Shown here piece after piece: positions 43,524-52,714 of a DNA stretch of 64,000 nucleotides. Where the stretch lies: assembly GCF_003865135.1 (NCBI RefSeq), contig NZ_BHZC01000001.1, forward strand, positions 8,742,001-8,806,000. Reading direction: 5' to 3'. The stretch comes from Streptomyces chrestomyceticus JCM 4735 (GTDB taxonomy: Bacteria; Actinomycetota; Actinomycetes; Streptomycetales; Streptomycetaceae). Both the position numbers and the translations under genes were made by a program. Positions within the stretch are counted from its first letter, which is position 1, and each line of letters opens with the position of its first letter. The notes beneath the pieces were generated by a model. It saw only the letters and a list, made by a program, of their open reading frames with translations. It made no database searches and was not told where the DNA came from.

Positions 43524-44864
43524 GTGAGCCACCGATACGCGAGCGAGAGCCGTCGACAGGTGAACAAGCGGACCGGCGTCCTCGTCGGCGGCGCGGCGAC
43601 AGCCCTCGTGGCGGCGGCGATCGTACTGCCGCAGGCCAACGCGAGCCCGGAACGGCCAGAGCCGGAGCGGACCTTCTCCGCCGCGTCGGCCGCGCTGGCC
43701 GCCTCGTCCCTGAAAGCGGAACTCGGCGCCGACCGGACGGCGGGCTGGTACCTCGACGCCGGGAAGGGACGGCTCGTGATGAACGTGCTGTCGACGGACG
43801 ACGTCGGAAAGGTCGAGGCGGCGGGCGCCGTGGCGCGCGTCGTACGCAACAGCATGAGCGAATTACAGGCGGCCACGCGCGCCTTGCGTGAGACCGCGGC
43901 CATCCCCGGGACCGCGTGGTCCATCGACCCCAGGACCAACCAGGTCTCGGTCGTCGCCGACCGCACGGTCACCGGTGCGGAACTCGCCGCTCTCACCGCA
44001 GCGGTCGAAAGGGTGGGCGGTGGTGGCATGGCGAGTATCAAGCGGTCGGCGGGAGAGTTCCGGCGGTATCACGGCGGGGGCGGCGTCGGGGGAGCGGCGA
44101 CCGATGCCGGCGGCTCGGAGGGCTCCGGCGGCTCGGAAGGTTCTGGTGGCTCGGGTGGTACGGGAGATCCCGGCGCCTCCGGTGGCTCCGGCGGCGGCTC
44201 GGCCGGACAAGGTGACGGAAGTACGGGAGCGCTGCCCGTAGGAGGAAGCGCCATCTTTGGTGGCAACGTGCGCTGTTCGCTGGGATTCAACGTCACCGTC
44301 CAGGGCGCCCCGGCCTTCCTGACCGCAGGGCACTGCGGCAAAGCCGGCGCGAACTGGACGGCCGACCAGGCAGGCGCACAGCCGCTGGGTACGGTGGCCG
44401 ACGCCCGGTTCCCCGCGAGCGACTTCGCCCTGGTGACCTACGACGACCCGGCCGCCAGGCCGGACAGCGCGGTCGACCTGCGGAACGGCGGCACCCAGCG
44501 GATTACCCGGGCGGCGGAGGCCGCGGTGGGGATGCGCGTACAGCGGTCCGGCAGCACGACGGGACTCTCGGACGGGACCGTCACCGGCCTGGACGCCACG
44601 GTGAACTACGGCAACGGCGACATCGTCGACGGGCTGATCCAGACGGACGTGTGCGCCGAGCCGGGAGACAGCGGCGGGCCGATGTTCTCCGGCGACGCGG
44701 CCGTGGGGCTGACCTCCGGCGGCAGCGGCGACTGCACACAGGGCGGCGAGACCTTCTTCCAGCCGGTCACCACGGCGCTCGAAGCGACCGGCGCCCAGAT
44801 AGGAGCAGGCGACGGCGGAAGCGGCGCGGGCGGTGACGGGGTGGAGCGTCCGGCAGGACGGTAG
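43524..44864 (+). CDS. Streptogrisin-like secreted serine protease
   Basis: 446 residues of the S1E alpha-lytic/streptogrisin family. A signal peptide (VLVGGAATALVAAAIVLPQANA) is followed by a pro-domain (SAASAALAASSLKAELGADRTAGWYLD, AWSIDPRTNQVSVVADRTV), then an unusual Gly/Ser-rich spacer of about 45 residues, then the catalytic domain from about residue 250 (GGSAIFGGNVRCSLGF). The triad is His in LTAGHCG, Asp in ASDFALV and Ser in EPGDSGGPM. The spacer lies where pro-peptide cleavage normally occurs. The GTG start at 43524 follows GGAGG. Confidence 0.92.
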   Translation: MSHRYASESRRQVNKRTGVLVGGAATALVAAAIVLPQANASPERPEPERTFSAASAALAASSLKAELGADRTAGWYLDAGKGRLVMNVLSTDDVGKVEAAGAVARVVRNSMSELQAATRALRETAAIPGTAWSIDPRTNQVSVVADRTVTGAELAALTAAVERVGGGGMASIKRSAGEFRRYHGGGGVGGAATDAGGSEGSGGSEGSGGSGGTGDPGASGGSGGGSAGQGDGSTGALPVGGSAIFGGNVRCSLGFNVTVQGAPAFLTAGHCGKAGANWTADQAGAQPLGTVADARFPASDFALVTYDDPAARPDSAVDLRNGGTQRITRAAEAAVGMRVQRSGSTTGLSDGTVTGLDATVNYGNGDIVDGLIQTDVCAEPGDSGGPMFSGDAAVGLTSGGSGDCTQGGETFFQPVTTALEATGAQIGAGDGGSGAGGDGVERPAGR

Positions 44865-44943
44865 TTCACCGTTCGCCTTGGCCACCCGGTGCGGGATGCC
44901 TAGTCTGGAACCTCGGCTCGTCCGTCCGAGCCTCGGGGACCTC

Positions 44944-45519
44944 ATGGACGAAAAGCCCGTATCGGCCGACGGCGGCATCCCGCCCGCACCGACCGTCCGT
45001 GACCTCGCCGAACGGGTGGTGGCGAGCTGCGCCCCGGAGGAGTCCGCGTACTTCGGCCTGACCGCCGACGCGTACTTCGCGAGTACCGCGGTGCGACGGC
45101 CCGGCCGGTGGCCGTACTGGCCGAAGCGGCCGTACCGCCGCCGGATCCCCACGGGCTTCGGCGTCCCGGAGGCGGCCGCCCTGGTCACCCCCGTCGTCCT
45201 GGCGGTGCTCACCGGCACGGCCTCGGACCTGCTCGCCGGCTGGCTGCGCACCACCACCGGACAGCGACAGCGGCGGTGGTGGTGGCCGGGACGGTGGCGG
45301 CGGGAACGCCCGGCACCCGACCGGGCCCGGCTCACGGCACCGCCCGGCGCCGACTGGGACGCACTGGAACGGCAGATCGCGGCAGCCGCCCTCCGCGAGG
45401 CGGCCACACCCCGGCAGGCCGCTGCCATCGCCGCGGCCGTCCGCGCGGAGCTGGAGCCGCCCGCCGCCACCGGGCCGCCCCCGGCCGTCCCCGCGCCCGC
45501 CCCCGCGCCGGCGGAATGA
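44944..45519 (+). CDS. Hypothetical protein upstream of the M48 protease
   Basis: 191 residues. One hydrophobic segment (AAALVTPVVLAVLTGTASDLLAGWL) is flanked by Arg/Trp-rich stretches (RRPGRWPYWPKRPYRRR, QRQRRWWWPGRWRRERP), suggesting a membrane-bound protein with a strongly basic cytoplasmic face. The C-terminal part is helical and ends in a Pro/Ala tail. The ATG at 44944 follows CGGGGAC. It ends six bases before the M48 gene, so they form one operon and may act together. I do not recognise a family. Confidence 0.75.
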   Translation: MDEKPVSADGGIPPAPTVRDLAERVVASCAPEESAYFGLTADAYFASTAVRRPGRWPYWPKRPYRRRIPTGFGVPEAAALVTPVVLAVLTGTASDLLAGWLRTTTGQRQRRWWWPGRWRRERPAPDRARLTAPPGADWDALERQIAAAALREAATPRQAAAIAAAVRAELEPPAATGPPPAVPAPAPAPAE

Positions 45520-45525
45520 CCGGCC

Positions 45526-46710
45526 GTGACCGGCACCGCCGCCGTACCGGGCCCGCACGGCGGAAGGCCGCGGCCGGGTACGCCGCCACCGCCGTCCGCG
45601 ACCGCGACCCGCTTCGCCCTGCTGGCCGTCACCGTCGTCGCGGCCTCGACCATGCTGCACGCCGGCACGCTGTTCATGGTCGAGGAAGCCCTCGGCCGTT
45701 CCCGGCAGGCACAGCAGACCGCCTGCGCCGACACGCTCAGGAGCACGGCCGCGGGCGCGACGGAGACCTCCGACGCGGCAGTCCTCACCCGCGACTTCGA
45801 AGGCTGCGTCCACGGAATCGCCGCGTCCGTCGTCCTGAGGACCGCCGCCCTGGTCCTCCTCACCTGCGCGGTGGCGCTCGTGCTCTACCTCGGCCACGCG
45901 CGGCGCGCCCGTACCGGCCCCGCCCTCGGCCTCGACCGACTGGCGGCGGACCCACGGCGTACGGAAGCCGTCGACGCCGTACGGCAGGTGCTGGCCGAGG
46001 AGGCGGCGCCCGCCTCCGTCACCGTGGTCTTCGCCCCGCTCCAGCCCGGCCGTACGGGCCGCTGCGTGGGCTTCCCGGGCCGCTACCGCATCGTGCTGTC
46101 CCTGGCGCTCGCCGTGCACCACGCACACCACCCCCATCTGCTGCCCGGCGTCCTGCGCCACGAGTTGGCGCATGTCCGCAACCGGGACATCGGCATCACG
46201 CAGCTCACCATCGCCCTGTGGTGGGCCTTCCTGGCGACCGTGGCCCTGCCCGCGCTCCTGGCCTCCCTCCTGCTGGGACCGCTCGACATCCGGTACGCGG
46301 TGGCCGAGACCGCGGTGGCACTGCTGCTCCTCTGGTTCGAGCGGGCAGCCGTCCTACGGGCGCGGGAACTGCTGGCGGACGCGGCCGTACAGCACCCGGA
46401 CTACCCGCAGGTCCTACGGACCGCGGCGGCCTTGCCCACCGCCACCGGGAACGCCACCGTCGAAGGCACCCTCCGCAAGGGCGTCACCGGCACGGCACGC
46501 ACGCGCGCCCTGTCGCGCCTCCGGCGCTGGTTCTCGTACCACCCGGACTGGGCCCTGCGGGAACACCGCGTCACCCACCCCACCAGCCTGCTGGTTCCTT
46601 CCCTGTTCGAAGCGGGGCGGCGGGAATCCTGGTCGGCTTCGGCTACCAGCCGCTGTCGTCGGTCGTGGACTCGCTGTGGGCGCCGGGCCCGCGGCTGCAA
46701 CCCTGGCTGA
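45526..46710 (+). CDS. Membrane M48-type metallopeptidase, N-terminal part (frameshifted)
   Basis: 394 residues as read. Two hydrophobic segments (FALLAVTVVAASTMLHAGTLF, VVLRTAALVLLTCAVALVLYL) precede a gluzincin domain with the zinc motif RHELAHVRNRD (HExxH, near residue 211) and a following helix pair. The normal sequence runs to SLFEAG near 46617; after that this frame gives a short Arg/Ser/Cys tail to 46710 while coding continues in the -1 frame. The run GGGG at 46614-46617 is the likely site: one more G restores a single gene. The GTG start follows the upstream gene by six bases. Confidence 0.75.
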   Translation: MTGTAAVPGPHGGRPRPGTPPPPSATATRFALLAVTVVAASTMLHAGTLFMVEEALGRSRQAQQTACADTLRSTAAGATETSDAAVLTRDFEGCVHGIAASVVLRTAALVLLTCAVALVLYLGHARRARTGPALGLDRLAADPRRTEAVDAVRQVLAEEAAPASVTVVFAPLQPGRTGRCVGFPGRYRIVLSLALAVHHAHHPHLLPGVLRHELAHVRNRDIGITQLTIALWWAFLATVALPALLASLLLGPLDIRYAVAETAVALLLLWFERAAVLRARELLADAAVQHPDYPQVLRTAAALPTATGNATVEGTLRKGVTGTARTRALSRLRRWFSYHPDWALREHRVTHPTSLLVPSLFEAGRRESWSASATSRCRRSWTRCGRRARGCNPG

Positions 46711-48362
46711 TCGGTACGTGTTACGCCGTGCTGCTCTCCGGTGTGCTCGGGCTCGCGGTGTGGCGTGCCGTATGGCGGTCCGTGGTGGAGGGCGGGCCGC
46801 CCGCCCGTACCTTCCCCTTGGCGGCGGCCGCCACCGCGGGCATCCTGGCGGGGCAGGTCCTGCTGCCGCTGACACCGCCCGTCGCGGTGTGGCGGTCCGT
46901 GGTGCAGCACGCTCCGGCGGTCGGGGTGGCCTGGGGCGCGGTGCTGCTGGCCATGGTGTGGGGCTTCACCGCCTGGCAGGCGCTGACCGCCGAGTGGTGG
47001 CTGGCGAGCGAGGTGCGGCCGCGCCCGGGTGCCGTGATCGCGGCGCTGCTGGTGGGCCCGCCGCTGCTCGGCTATCTGCTCGGGCGCTGGTTCTTCGACC
47101 TGTCGGGACTGCTGTTCGCGCAGACGTCGGGCAGCTATCTGGCGGCGGGCCTCCTGAGCCGGGTCATCGACAACCTCACCGTCGGCGCCCTGGGCGCGGC
47201 CGTCGCGTTCGCCGCCGCTCCCTGGTTGCTGCGCGGGCTGCGCCGGGGAGCGGGGTGGCGGGCGGCCCACCGTCCTGACGTGCCGGTGCCGGGCCCGCGG
47301 TGGTGGGTGGTGGGGCTGTGCGCGCTGGCCGTGATCCCCGTGTTCCTGCTGTTGGGCAGCCCGTTGCACGCGGACCTGCTGTCCGGGCTGCAACGCGCGG
47401 ACGCACAGGCCCGCAGCGGCGCCAATCCGGCCACCCTGCAATCCGGCTATGCCGCGTTTCTCCCCACCGCACTGGTGGGCGCCGGCTGCATCGCGCTGTC
47501 CGGGCTGGTGGTGGCGCTGACGGGGCGTGGCACTCCGGCTCCCGGCCGCCGAATGCGCGGGTCCTTTCCCTTGCTGCTGCTCGGCGCGGCCGCCGCGGCG
47601 CCGGGTGCGGCTCCGCTGGTGCTGTTCCACGTGCAGTTGGCGATCTGCGGCTGGAGCGACATCGAAGCGTGCTTCAGCGCGCGGCTGCCCTTGCGGGAAG
47701 CCGTCGTCTTCGGCCGCTGGATGCTGCTGTGCGGTGTCTGTGCCGCTCTGGCGATCATGGTGATCTTCGTCGCCGTCCTCTCCGTACGTTCCCTGCTTTC
47801 CGTACGCTTGCTCCCTCGGCGACAGACCGCACCAGCACCGCAACCGGCACCACGCGCCCGAAGCCGCACGCGGTCAACGGCTGCGCGCTGCATCCGGGGC
47901 TTCCTCGCCGGCTGCGGCGCGGTGCTCACCGCCGCCACCTGCGCCGCGGTGAGCGTCGGGCTGACGCCGGCGCAGGTCGACGCGGCGCGGCAGCCGGCCG
48001 TCCGGTCCGCGCTGGAGCCGTACCTGGTCCTGCGTCCGGGTGCCGTGCCGTGGGACCGGGCGTGCGCGGCAGGGGTACGCCGGAACCTTCAGGTCGACCT
48101 GAACGTGGCCACCGACCAGGGCCTGCAGTTCTGGTGGGCGGGAACCGTGACCCTGCTCGGATCGAGTGACGACCCCGGCTTGGTGGCCCTCGCCGTGGCC
48201 GGGCGGGAGAGCCTGCTGGGCGACAACGACCTGAGTACCGCGCAGGTCCTCACCGACGCCGAGGCGTACTGCGGGTACCGGTTCCAGACCCGCGGCTCCG
48301 CGCGTGGGAAGGCGCTCCACCCACCGCACCGGTCTATGCCAGCTCCTCCCGCGCGTACGTGA
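46665..48362 (+). CDS. M48-type metallopeptidase, C-terminal membrane part (frameshifted)
   Basis: This reading frame continues the preceding gene after a -1 shift (AAGILVGFGYQPLSSVVDSLW from about 46617). The first in-frame start codon is the GTG at 46665, but it is probably not used independently. About eight hydrophobic segments follow (for example YAVLLSGVLGLAVWRAVW, AAATAGILAGQVLLPL, LVGPPLLGYLLG, WWVVGLCALAVIPVFLLLG, SFPLLLLGAAAAAPGAAPLV), then an extracytoplasmic C-terminal domain of about 130 residues with paired cysteines. The end overlaps the convergent NmrA-like gene by 29 bases. Whether the shift is real or a sequencing artefact cannot be told here. Confidence 0.7.
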   Translation: MDSLWAPGPRLQPWLIGTCYAVLLSGVLGLAVWRAVWRSVVEGGPPARTFPLAAAATAGILAGQVLLPLTPPVAVWRSVVQHAPAVGVAWGAVLLAMVWGFTAWQALTAEWWLASEVRPRPGAVIAALLVGPPLLGYLLGRWFFDLSGLLFAQTSGSYLAAGLLSRVIDNLTVGALGAAVAFAAAPWLLRGLRRGAGWRAAHRPDVPVPGPRWWVVGLCALAVIPVFLLLGSPLHADLLSGLQRADAQARSGANPATLQSGYAAFLPTALVGAGCIALSGLVVALTGRGTPAPGRRMRGSFPLLLLGAAAAAPGAAPLVLFHVQLAICGWSDIEACFSARLPLREAVVFGRWMLLCGVCAALAIMVIFVAVLSVRSLLSVRLLPRRQTAPAPQPAPRARSRTRSTAARCIRGFLAGCGAVLTAATCAAVSVGLTPAQVDAARQPAVRSALEPYLVLRPGAVPWDRACAAGVRRNLQVDLNVATDQGLQFWWAGTVTLLGSSDDPGLVALAVAGRESLLGDNDLSTAQVLTDAEAYCGYRFQTRGSARGKALHPPHRSMPAPPART

Positions 48363-49194
48363 GGAAGCTGCGCGGCGGGCGGCCGGTGAGGCGCTCGACG
48401 GTGTCGGTGGTGCGGTCCTCCGAGCCGTCGGCGACGGACCGGTCCAAGTCGGCCAGCAGTGTGGCGAATTCTCCGGGGACACCGGTGGCGGCCAGGCGGT
48501 CGCGGAACTGCTCGTGGCTCAGGCGCTGGTGGATCACCGTCCGCCCCGTCACGCGCGTGAGGACGGTGGCGACCGTGTCGTAACTGAGCGCCTCGGGGCC
48601 GGTGACGACCAGGTCGGTGCAGGGGGCGCTCCGGTCGGTGAGGGCATGGGCGGCGACCGCCGCGATGTCGGCCGCGTCGACGAACCCGACGCGGCCGTCG
48701 CCGGTCGCGGTCGCGATCACGCCGTCCTCGCGGATGCTGCGCGCGTGCACATGCTCGCCCCCGAAGTTCTGCATGAACCACGAAGGCCGCAGGACAGCCC
48801 ATTCGCCGAACAGCCCGGGCAGCGCGTCGTGCACCCGGCCGACGGCAGGGCCGCCCCGGGCGATGGCCGAGGAGCTGAGCAGCACCACGCGCCGTACCCC
48901 GGCCGCGCGGGCCCGGTCGAGGAAGGGCAGTACGACGGCGGCCGGGTCGCGGTCGCCGACGGGCGGTACGAGGTAGATCCGGTCCACGTCGCGCAGGGCT
49001 TCGGCGTGCGTGGCCGGGTCGTACCAGTCGAACCGGACGGGGCGGGCGCCGGCCACCGGTGTCGCACGGCGGCTCGCGGCCCGGACCTCGCAGCCGAGCG
49101 CGGCCAGCCGGGCCACGAGGCGGCTGCCGGTGGTGCCGGTGGCTCCGGTGACCAGGACGGCGGGGTGGTGGCGGGTGCTCCGCTGAGCCGTCAT
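48334..49194 (-). CDS. NmrA-like NAD(P)-binding protein
   Basis: 286 residues, atypical SDR of the NmrA/NAD(P)H azoreductase-like type. The dinucleotide motif is [18 protein letters not shown], followed by VRAASRR, VRRVVLLSSSAI and LRPSWFMQNF. The catalytic Tyr/Lys pair of classical SDRs is not evident, as usual in this group, so it may act as a redox sensor or quinone reductase. The ATG at 49194 has only a weak ribosome site. It is divergent from a TetR gene and the shared region carries two operator-like repeats, implying it is the repressor's target. Confidence 0.88.
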   Translation of the reverse strand: MTAQRSTRHHPAVLVTGATGTTGSRLVARLAALGCEVRAASRRATPVAGARPVRFDWYDPATHAEALRDVDRIYLVPPVGDRDPAAVVLPFLDRARAAGVRRVVLLSSSAIARGGPAVGRVHDALPGLFGEWAVLRPSWFMQNFGGEHVHARSIREDGVIATATGDGRVGFVDAADIAAVAAHALTDRSAPCTDLVVTGPEALSYDTVATVLTRVTGRTVIHQRLSHEQFRDRLAATGVPGEFATLLADLDRSVADGSEDRTTDTVERLTGRPPRSFLTYAREELA

Positions 49195-49250
49195 GGCCGG
49201 CGGACCCGGGAAACGGAAACGGGCATGGGCGGGCTCTCCCTCTATGATGT

Positions 49251-49301
49251 GGACCGTAGGTCCGCTTAGCTGGACGGAAGCATCATACGGACCGGCGGTC
49301 C
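49251..49301. promoter_or_regulatory. Paired operator-like repeats between the NmrA and TetR genes
   Basis: GGACC-gta-GGTCC (49251-49263) and GGACC-ggc-GGTCC (49289-49301) are inverted repeats, each followed by GCTT, and lie 38 bp apart. Position and duplication fit binding of the adjacent TetR-family repressor controlling both divergent genes. Confidence 0.7.
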
Positions 49302-49340
49302 GCTTTGTGAACGGGTGCCCTGACGACCGAAGGAGGAGCC

Positions 49341-49934
49341 GTGACCGCACGCAAGGAGCGCGTGGACGCCGCACGCAACCGGGAGGCCGTACTCGCCGCC
49401 GCCGACGGCCTCTTCGCCCGCAGCGACAGCCCGCGCGGCGTGTCCATGGACGACGTCGCGGCCGCCGCCGGAGTCGGCAAGGGCACCCTCTTCCGCCGCT
49501 TCGGCGACCGCACCGGGCTGATCCGCGCCCTGGTCGAGGCACGGATCGCGCCGCTGCGCCAGGCCGTCGAGAGCGGGCCGGCACCGCTCGGCCCCGCCAC
49601 CCCGCCGCACGAACGGGTACCGGCCCTGCTCGACGCCGTCGTCGGCTTCAAGCTGGCCAACCGGCATCTGGCCCTCGCCCTGGAGGAAGCGGGCAGCGGC
49701 AGCCCGTACCAGGCGGAGCACTACCAGTGGTGGCACACCACCCTCCGGCAAACACTGGACGGCCTCCCCGAATTCGCCGTGAGCGGCTCCGCCGACAGCA
49801 GCTTCACCGCGCACGCCCTGCTGGCCGCCACCCGCGCCGACCTCGTGGAGCACCTGGCCGGTACGGAAGGCATGGCGGCCGAACGGATGCGGGCACGCGT
49901 CGCGGCGTACGCGAAGCAGGTACTCGGCCGGTAG
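49341..49934 (+). CDS. TetR-family transcriptional regulator
   Basis: 197 residues. The N-terminal HTH reads NREAVLAAADGLFARSDSPRGVSMDDVAAAAGVGKGTLFRRFGDRTGLI, typical of the family. The ligand-binding C-terminal domain is helical (ERVPALLDAVVGFKLANRHLALALEEAG, WWHTTLRQTLDGL). The GTG at 49341 has AGGAGGAG upstream. It is probably an autorepressor that also controls the divergent NmrA-like gene; the inducer is unknown. Confidence 0.94.
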   Translation: MTARKERVDAARNREAVLAAADGLFARSDSPRGVSMDDVAAAAGVGKGTLFRRFGDRTGLIRALVEARIAPLRQAVESGPAPLGPATPPHERVPALLDAVVGFKLANRHLALALEEAGSGSPYQAEHYQWWHTTLRQTLDGLPEFAVSGSADSSFTAHALLAATRADLVEHLAGTEGMAAERMRARVAAYAKQVLGR

Positions 49935-49980
49935 GGGGCCGCCGGTCCGCGTGCCCCGCAGCCGTACGCCGCCTACGCCC

Positions 49981-51255
49981 TCAGACCGGACTCAGATAGG
50001 CCAGGGCCACCGCGCCGTGCACGGCGGCGCCAGAGGCGAGGGCCTGTTCGTCGTGCACGACCCGGCTGGAGTGGTTGTCGGGCACCTGGCCCGCGGTCTG
50101 TCCCGGCGGGCAGGCGCCGAGGAACGCCATGGCTCCGGGCACCCGTTCCAGGACGAAGGCGAAGTCCTCGGCGGCCATGATCGGGTGGGGCAGCAGCCGG
50201 ACCTGCCCGGCTCCGAGGAGTTCCGTCGCCGCCCGGGTGACCAGGTCGGTGAAGCCGGGGTCGTTGGCCACCACCGGCGTGACGTCCGGCAGTTCCACGT
50301 CGGCGGTCAGCCCGTGCGCCGCCGCCACACCGTCGGCCACCCGGACGATGCCGTCACGGACCTTCTTGCGAGTGGCGTCGGACAGGGTGCGGAAGGTGCC
50401 GGCGATCTCCGCCGTGTCGGGGATGATGTTGGTCGCCGTACCGGCGGTGACACGGGTGACGGTGAGGACCGCCGGTTCGAAGACATTGACCGTACGGGTC
50501 ACCATCGTCTGCAGCGCCTGGACGATCTCGCAGGCCACCGGCACCGGATCGAGGCCCCGCTGCGGCGCGGCGGCGTGCGCGCCCCGGCCGTGGACGGTGA
50601 TGACCAGCATGTCGGCGGCGGCGGACTGCGGGCCGGGCCGCAGGTGGACGGTGCCGGACGGGTGCCGGGTGGTGATGTGCAGGGCGAACGCCGCGTCCAC
50701 CGTCCCGCCGTCCGGCGTCTCCAGCACGCCTTCCTCGATCATCGGCTGCGCGCCCCCGCAGATCTCCTCCGCGGGCTGGAACATGAACACCACCCGCCCC
50801 GCCAGCCGTTCCCTGCGGGCGGCGAGCAGGCGGGCGGCGCCGAGCAGCATCGCGGTGTGGGTGTCGTGCCCGCAGGCGTGCATGACGCCCGGCGTGCCGG
50901 AGGCGAAGTCGAGCCCGGTCTCCTCGGTCTGCGGCAGGGCGTCCATGTCGGCGCGGAGCAGGAGCGTCCGCCCCGGCCGGGCGCCGGTCAGCGTGGCGGT
51001 GACGGAGGTGAGCCGGTCGCCCGTGGTGACGGTCAGCGGCAGGCCGGACAGCTCGCGCAGCACGGTCTGCTGGGTACGGGGCAGGGCGGTCCCCAGTTCC
51101 GGTGCGCGGTGGATCTCACGGCGTACGGCGGTGATGCGCGGCAGCAGCCGCCGGGCGTCCCGGAGGAGCACACCGTAGCCGCTGTCTCCCTGAGGTTCGA
51201 TGCGGCCGCCCCCGTAGCCGCTGCCGTCTCCCGCAGGCCCGCTGTCGTCTCCCAT
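49981..51255 (-). CDS. M20D-family amidohydrolase
   Basis: 424 residues, two-domain metal-dependent amidohydrolase of the hippurate hydrolase/IAA-amino acid hydrolase type. Metal-binding segments are GVMHACGHDTHTAML, FMFQPAEEICGGA (Cys-free acidic pair retained) and MAAEDFAFVLERVPG; the dimerisation domain contains VHGRGAHAAAPQRGLDPV. It probably hydrolyses an N-acyl amino acid or amide. The ATG at 51255 begins MGDDSG; no strong ribosome site is visible. It precedes, in the direction of transcription, no partner; the BenE transporter gene lies 132 bp upstream. Confidence 0.9.
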   Translation of the reverse strand: MGDDSGPAGDGSGYGGGRIEPQGDSGYGVLLRDARRLLPRITAVRREIHRAPELGTALPRTQQTVLRELSGLPLTVTTGDRLTSVTATLTGARPGRTLLLRADMDALPQTEETGLDFASGTPGVMHACGHDTHTAMLLGAARLLAARRERLAGRVVFMFQPAEEICGGAQPMIEEGVLETPDGGTVDAAFALHITTRHPSGTVHLRPGPQSAAADMLVITVHGRGAHAAAPQRGLDPVPVACEIVQALQTMVTRTVNVFEPAVLTVTRVTAGTATNIIPDTAEIAGTFRTLSDATRKKVRDGIVRVADGVAAAHGLTADVELPDVTPVVANDPGFTDLVTRAATELLGAGQVRLLPHPIMAAEDFAFVLERVPGAMAFLGACPPGQTAGQVPDNHSSRVVHDEQALASGAAVHGAVALAYLSPV

Positions 51256-51387
51256 GCGCCCATGATGAGATCGCGGCGCCCGTACGGCCAGAGGGCACGC
51301 CCCGGTTCCGGCCGAAACGCCGCAGGGGCAGCGGCCTCCGGCGGCGGTGCGCAAGCCGCCCGTACGGCTCGGGCACCGCTCCGGAGA

Positions 51388-52689
51388 TCAGACCGCCGTG
51401 GCCTTCCGGGAACGCAGCCGCGTCAGCACCAGGTGCGCCACGACGCCGAACACCAGCCCCCAGAACGCCGAACCGATGCCCGCGATGGTCACCCCGGACG
51501 CCGTGGCGAGGAACGTGATCAGGGCCGCCTCGCGGTCCTTCTCCTCCTTGACCGCGGCGGTCAGGCCGCCGGCCAGGGCACCGAAGAGCGCGACACCGGC
51601 CACCGCGGCGACCAACTCCTTGGGCAGCCCGGCGAACAGCACGACGAGCGTCGACCCGAACGCGCCGACCAGGAGATAGAAGAAGCCGCAGGAGACACCG
51701 GCCACGTACCGGCGGCGCGGGTCGCGGTGCGCCTCGGGGCCGGTGCAGATCGCCGCGGTGATCGCGGCGAGGTTGATCGCGTGCGACCCGAACGGCGCCA
51801 GGGCCGTGGAGGCCAGCCCGGTCGAGCCGATGAGCAGCCGGTCGTCGGGCCGGTAGCCGGACGCGCTGAGTACGGCCATACCGGGCGCGTTCTGCGACGC
51901 CAGGGTGGCCAGGATCAGCGGTACGGCGATGCCGATGAGCGAACCGGCCGAGAACGACGGGGCGGTGAACACCGGCTTGGCCAGCTCGACATGGTCGATG
52001 TGGATGTCCAGCCGCGAGGTGACCGCGCTGAACAGCACACCGGCGGCCAGCGCCAGCAGCACCGCGTACCGCGCGACGAAGCGCTTGCCCAGCAGATACG
52101 CCACCAGGACCGCGCCGGCGATCCACGGCGCGGTCCGCAGCGACGTGAACACCCCGGTGCCGAAGGAGAACAGGATGCCCGCGAGCATCGCCGAGACCAC
52201 GGCCGTCGGAATCTGCCGCATCAGCCGCCCGAACACCCCCGTCAGCCCGACGAGCGTGATGACGGCCCCGGTGACGAGGAAGGCGCCGACGGCTTCGGCG
52301 TACGAGTACGCGCCCAGGCTGGTGACCAGGAGCGCCGCGCCCGGGGTCGAGAAGGCCGTGATGACCGGCATCCGGGTGCGCAGGCTGAGCGCGATGCAGG
52401 TGACGCCGCTGCCGATGGAGATGGCCCACACCCAGGAGCTGGTCTGGCCCTGGTCCAGATGCCCGGCGTGGGCGGCCGCCAGCACGATGACCAGCGGCCC
52501 GGAGTACGACACGACGACGGCGACGAAGCCGGCCAGCACGGCCGACAACGAGGCGTCGCGGAACAGGGACGGGCGTATCCGGGGCGAGCCGTCCGGTGGT
52601 GAGCCTTCCGTGGCGCCACCGGGGGCCGGGGCCGTCGGTGGGGCAGGGGTGCCGGTCGGCGGTATGTCGCTGGTGGTGTCCGAACTCAA
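51388..52689 (-). CDS. BenE-family benzoate/H+ symporter
   Basis: 433 residues, twelve hydrophobic helices of the BenE/NCS2-like fold. Segments include LAGFVAVVVSYSGPLVIVLAAA, GSGVTCIALSLRTRMPVITAFSTPGAALL, IPTAVVSAMLAGILFSFG, LASQNAPGMAVL and FGSHAINLAAITAAICTGPEAH, which fit BenE well. I start at TTG 52689 because it is six bases after AAAGGAAG; the ATG at 52758 would extend into remnant DNA. A soluble Pro-rich N-terminus of about 40 residues precedes TM1. Aromatic acid uptake is inferred from the family; no benzoate catabolic genes are adjacent. Confidence 0.87.
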   Translation of the reverse strand: MSSDTTSDIPPTGTPAPPTAPAPGGATEGSPPDGSPRIRPSLFRDASLSAVLAGFVAVVVSYSGPLVIVLAAAHAGHLDQGQTSSWVWAISIGSGVTCIALSLRTRMPVITAFSTPGAALLVTSLGAYSYAEAVGAFLVTGAVITLVGLTGVFGRLMRQIPTAVVSAMLAGILFSFGTGVFTSLRTAPWIAGAVLVAYLLGKRFVARYAVLLALAAGVLFSAVTSRLDIHIDHVELAKPVFTAPSFSAGSLIGIAVPLILATLASQNAPGMAVLSASGYRPDDRLLIGSTGLASTALAPFGSHAINLAAITAAICTGPEAHRDPRRRYVAGVSCGFFYLLVGAFGSTLVVLFAGLPKELVAAVAGVALFGALAGGLTAAVKEEKDREAALITFLATASGVTIAGIGSAFWGLVFGVVAHLVLTRLRSRKATAV

Positions 52690-52714
52690 CGGTCTTCCTT
52701 TGCGGCGCGTTCCG

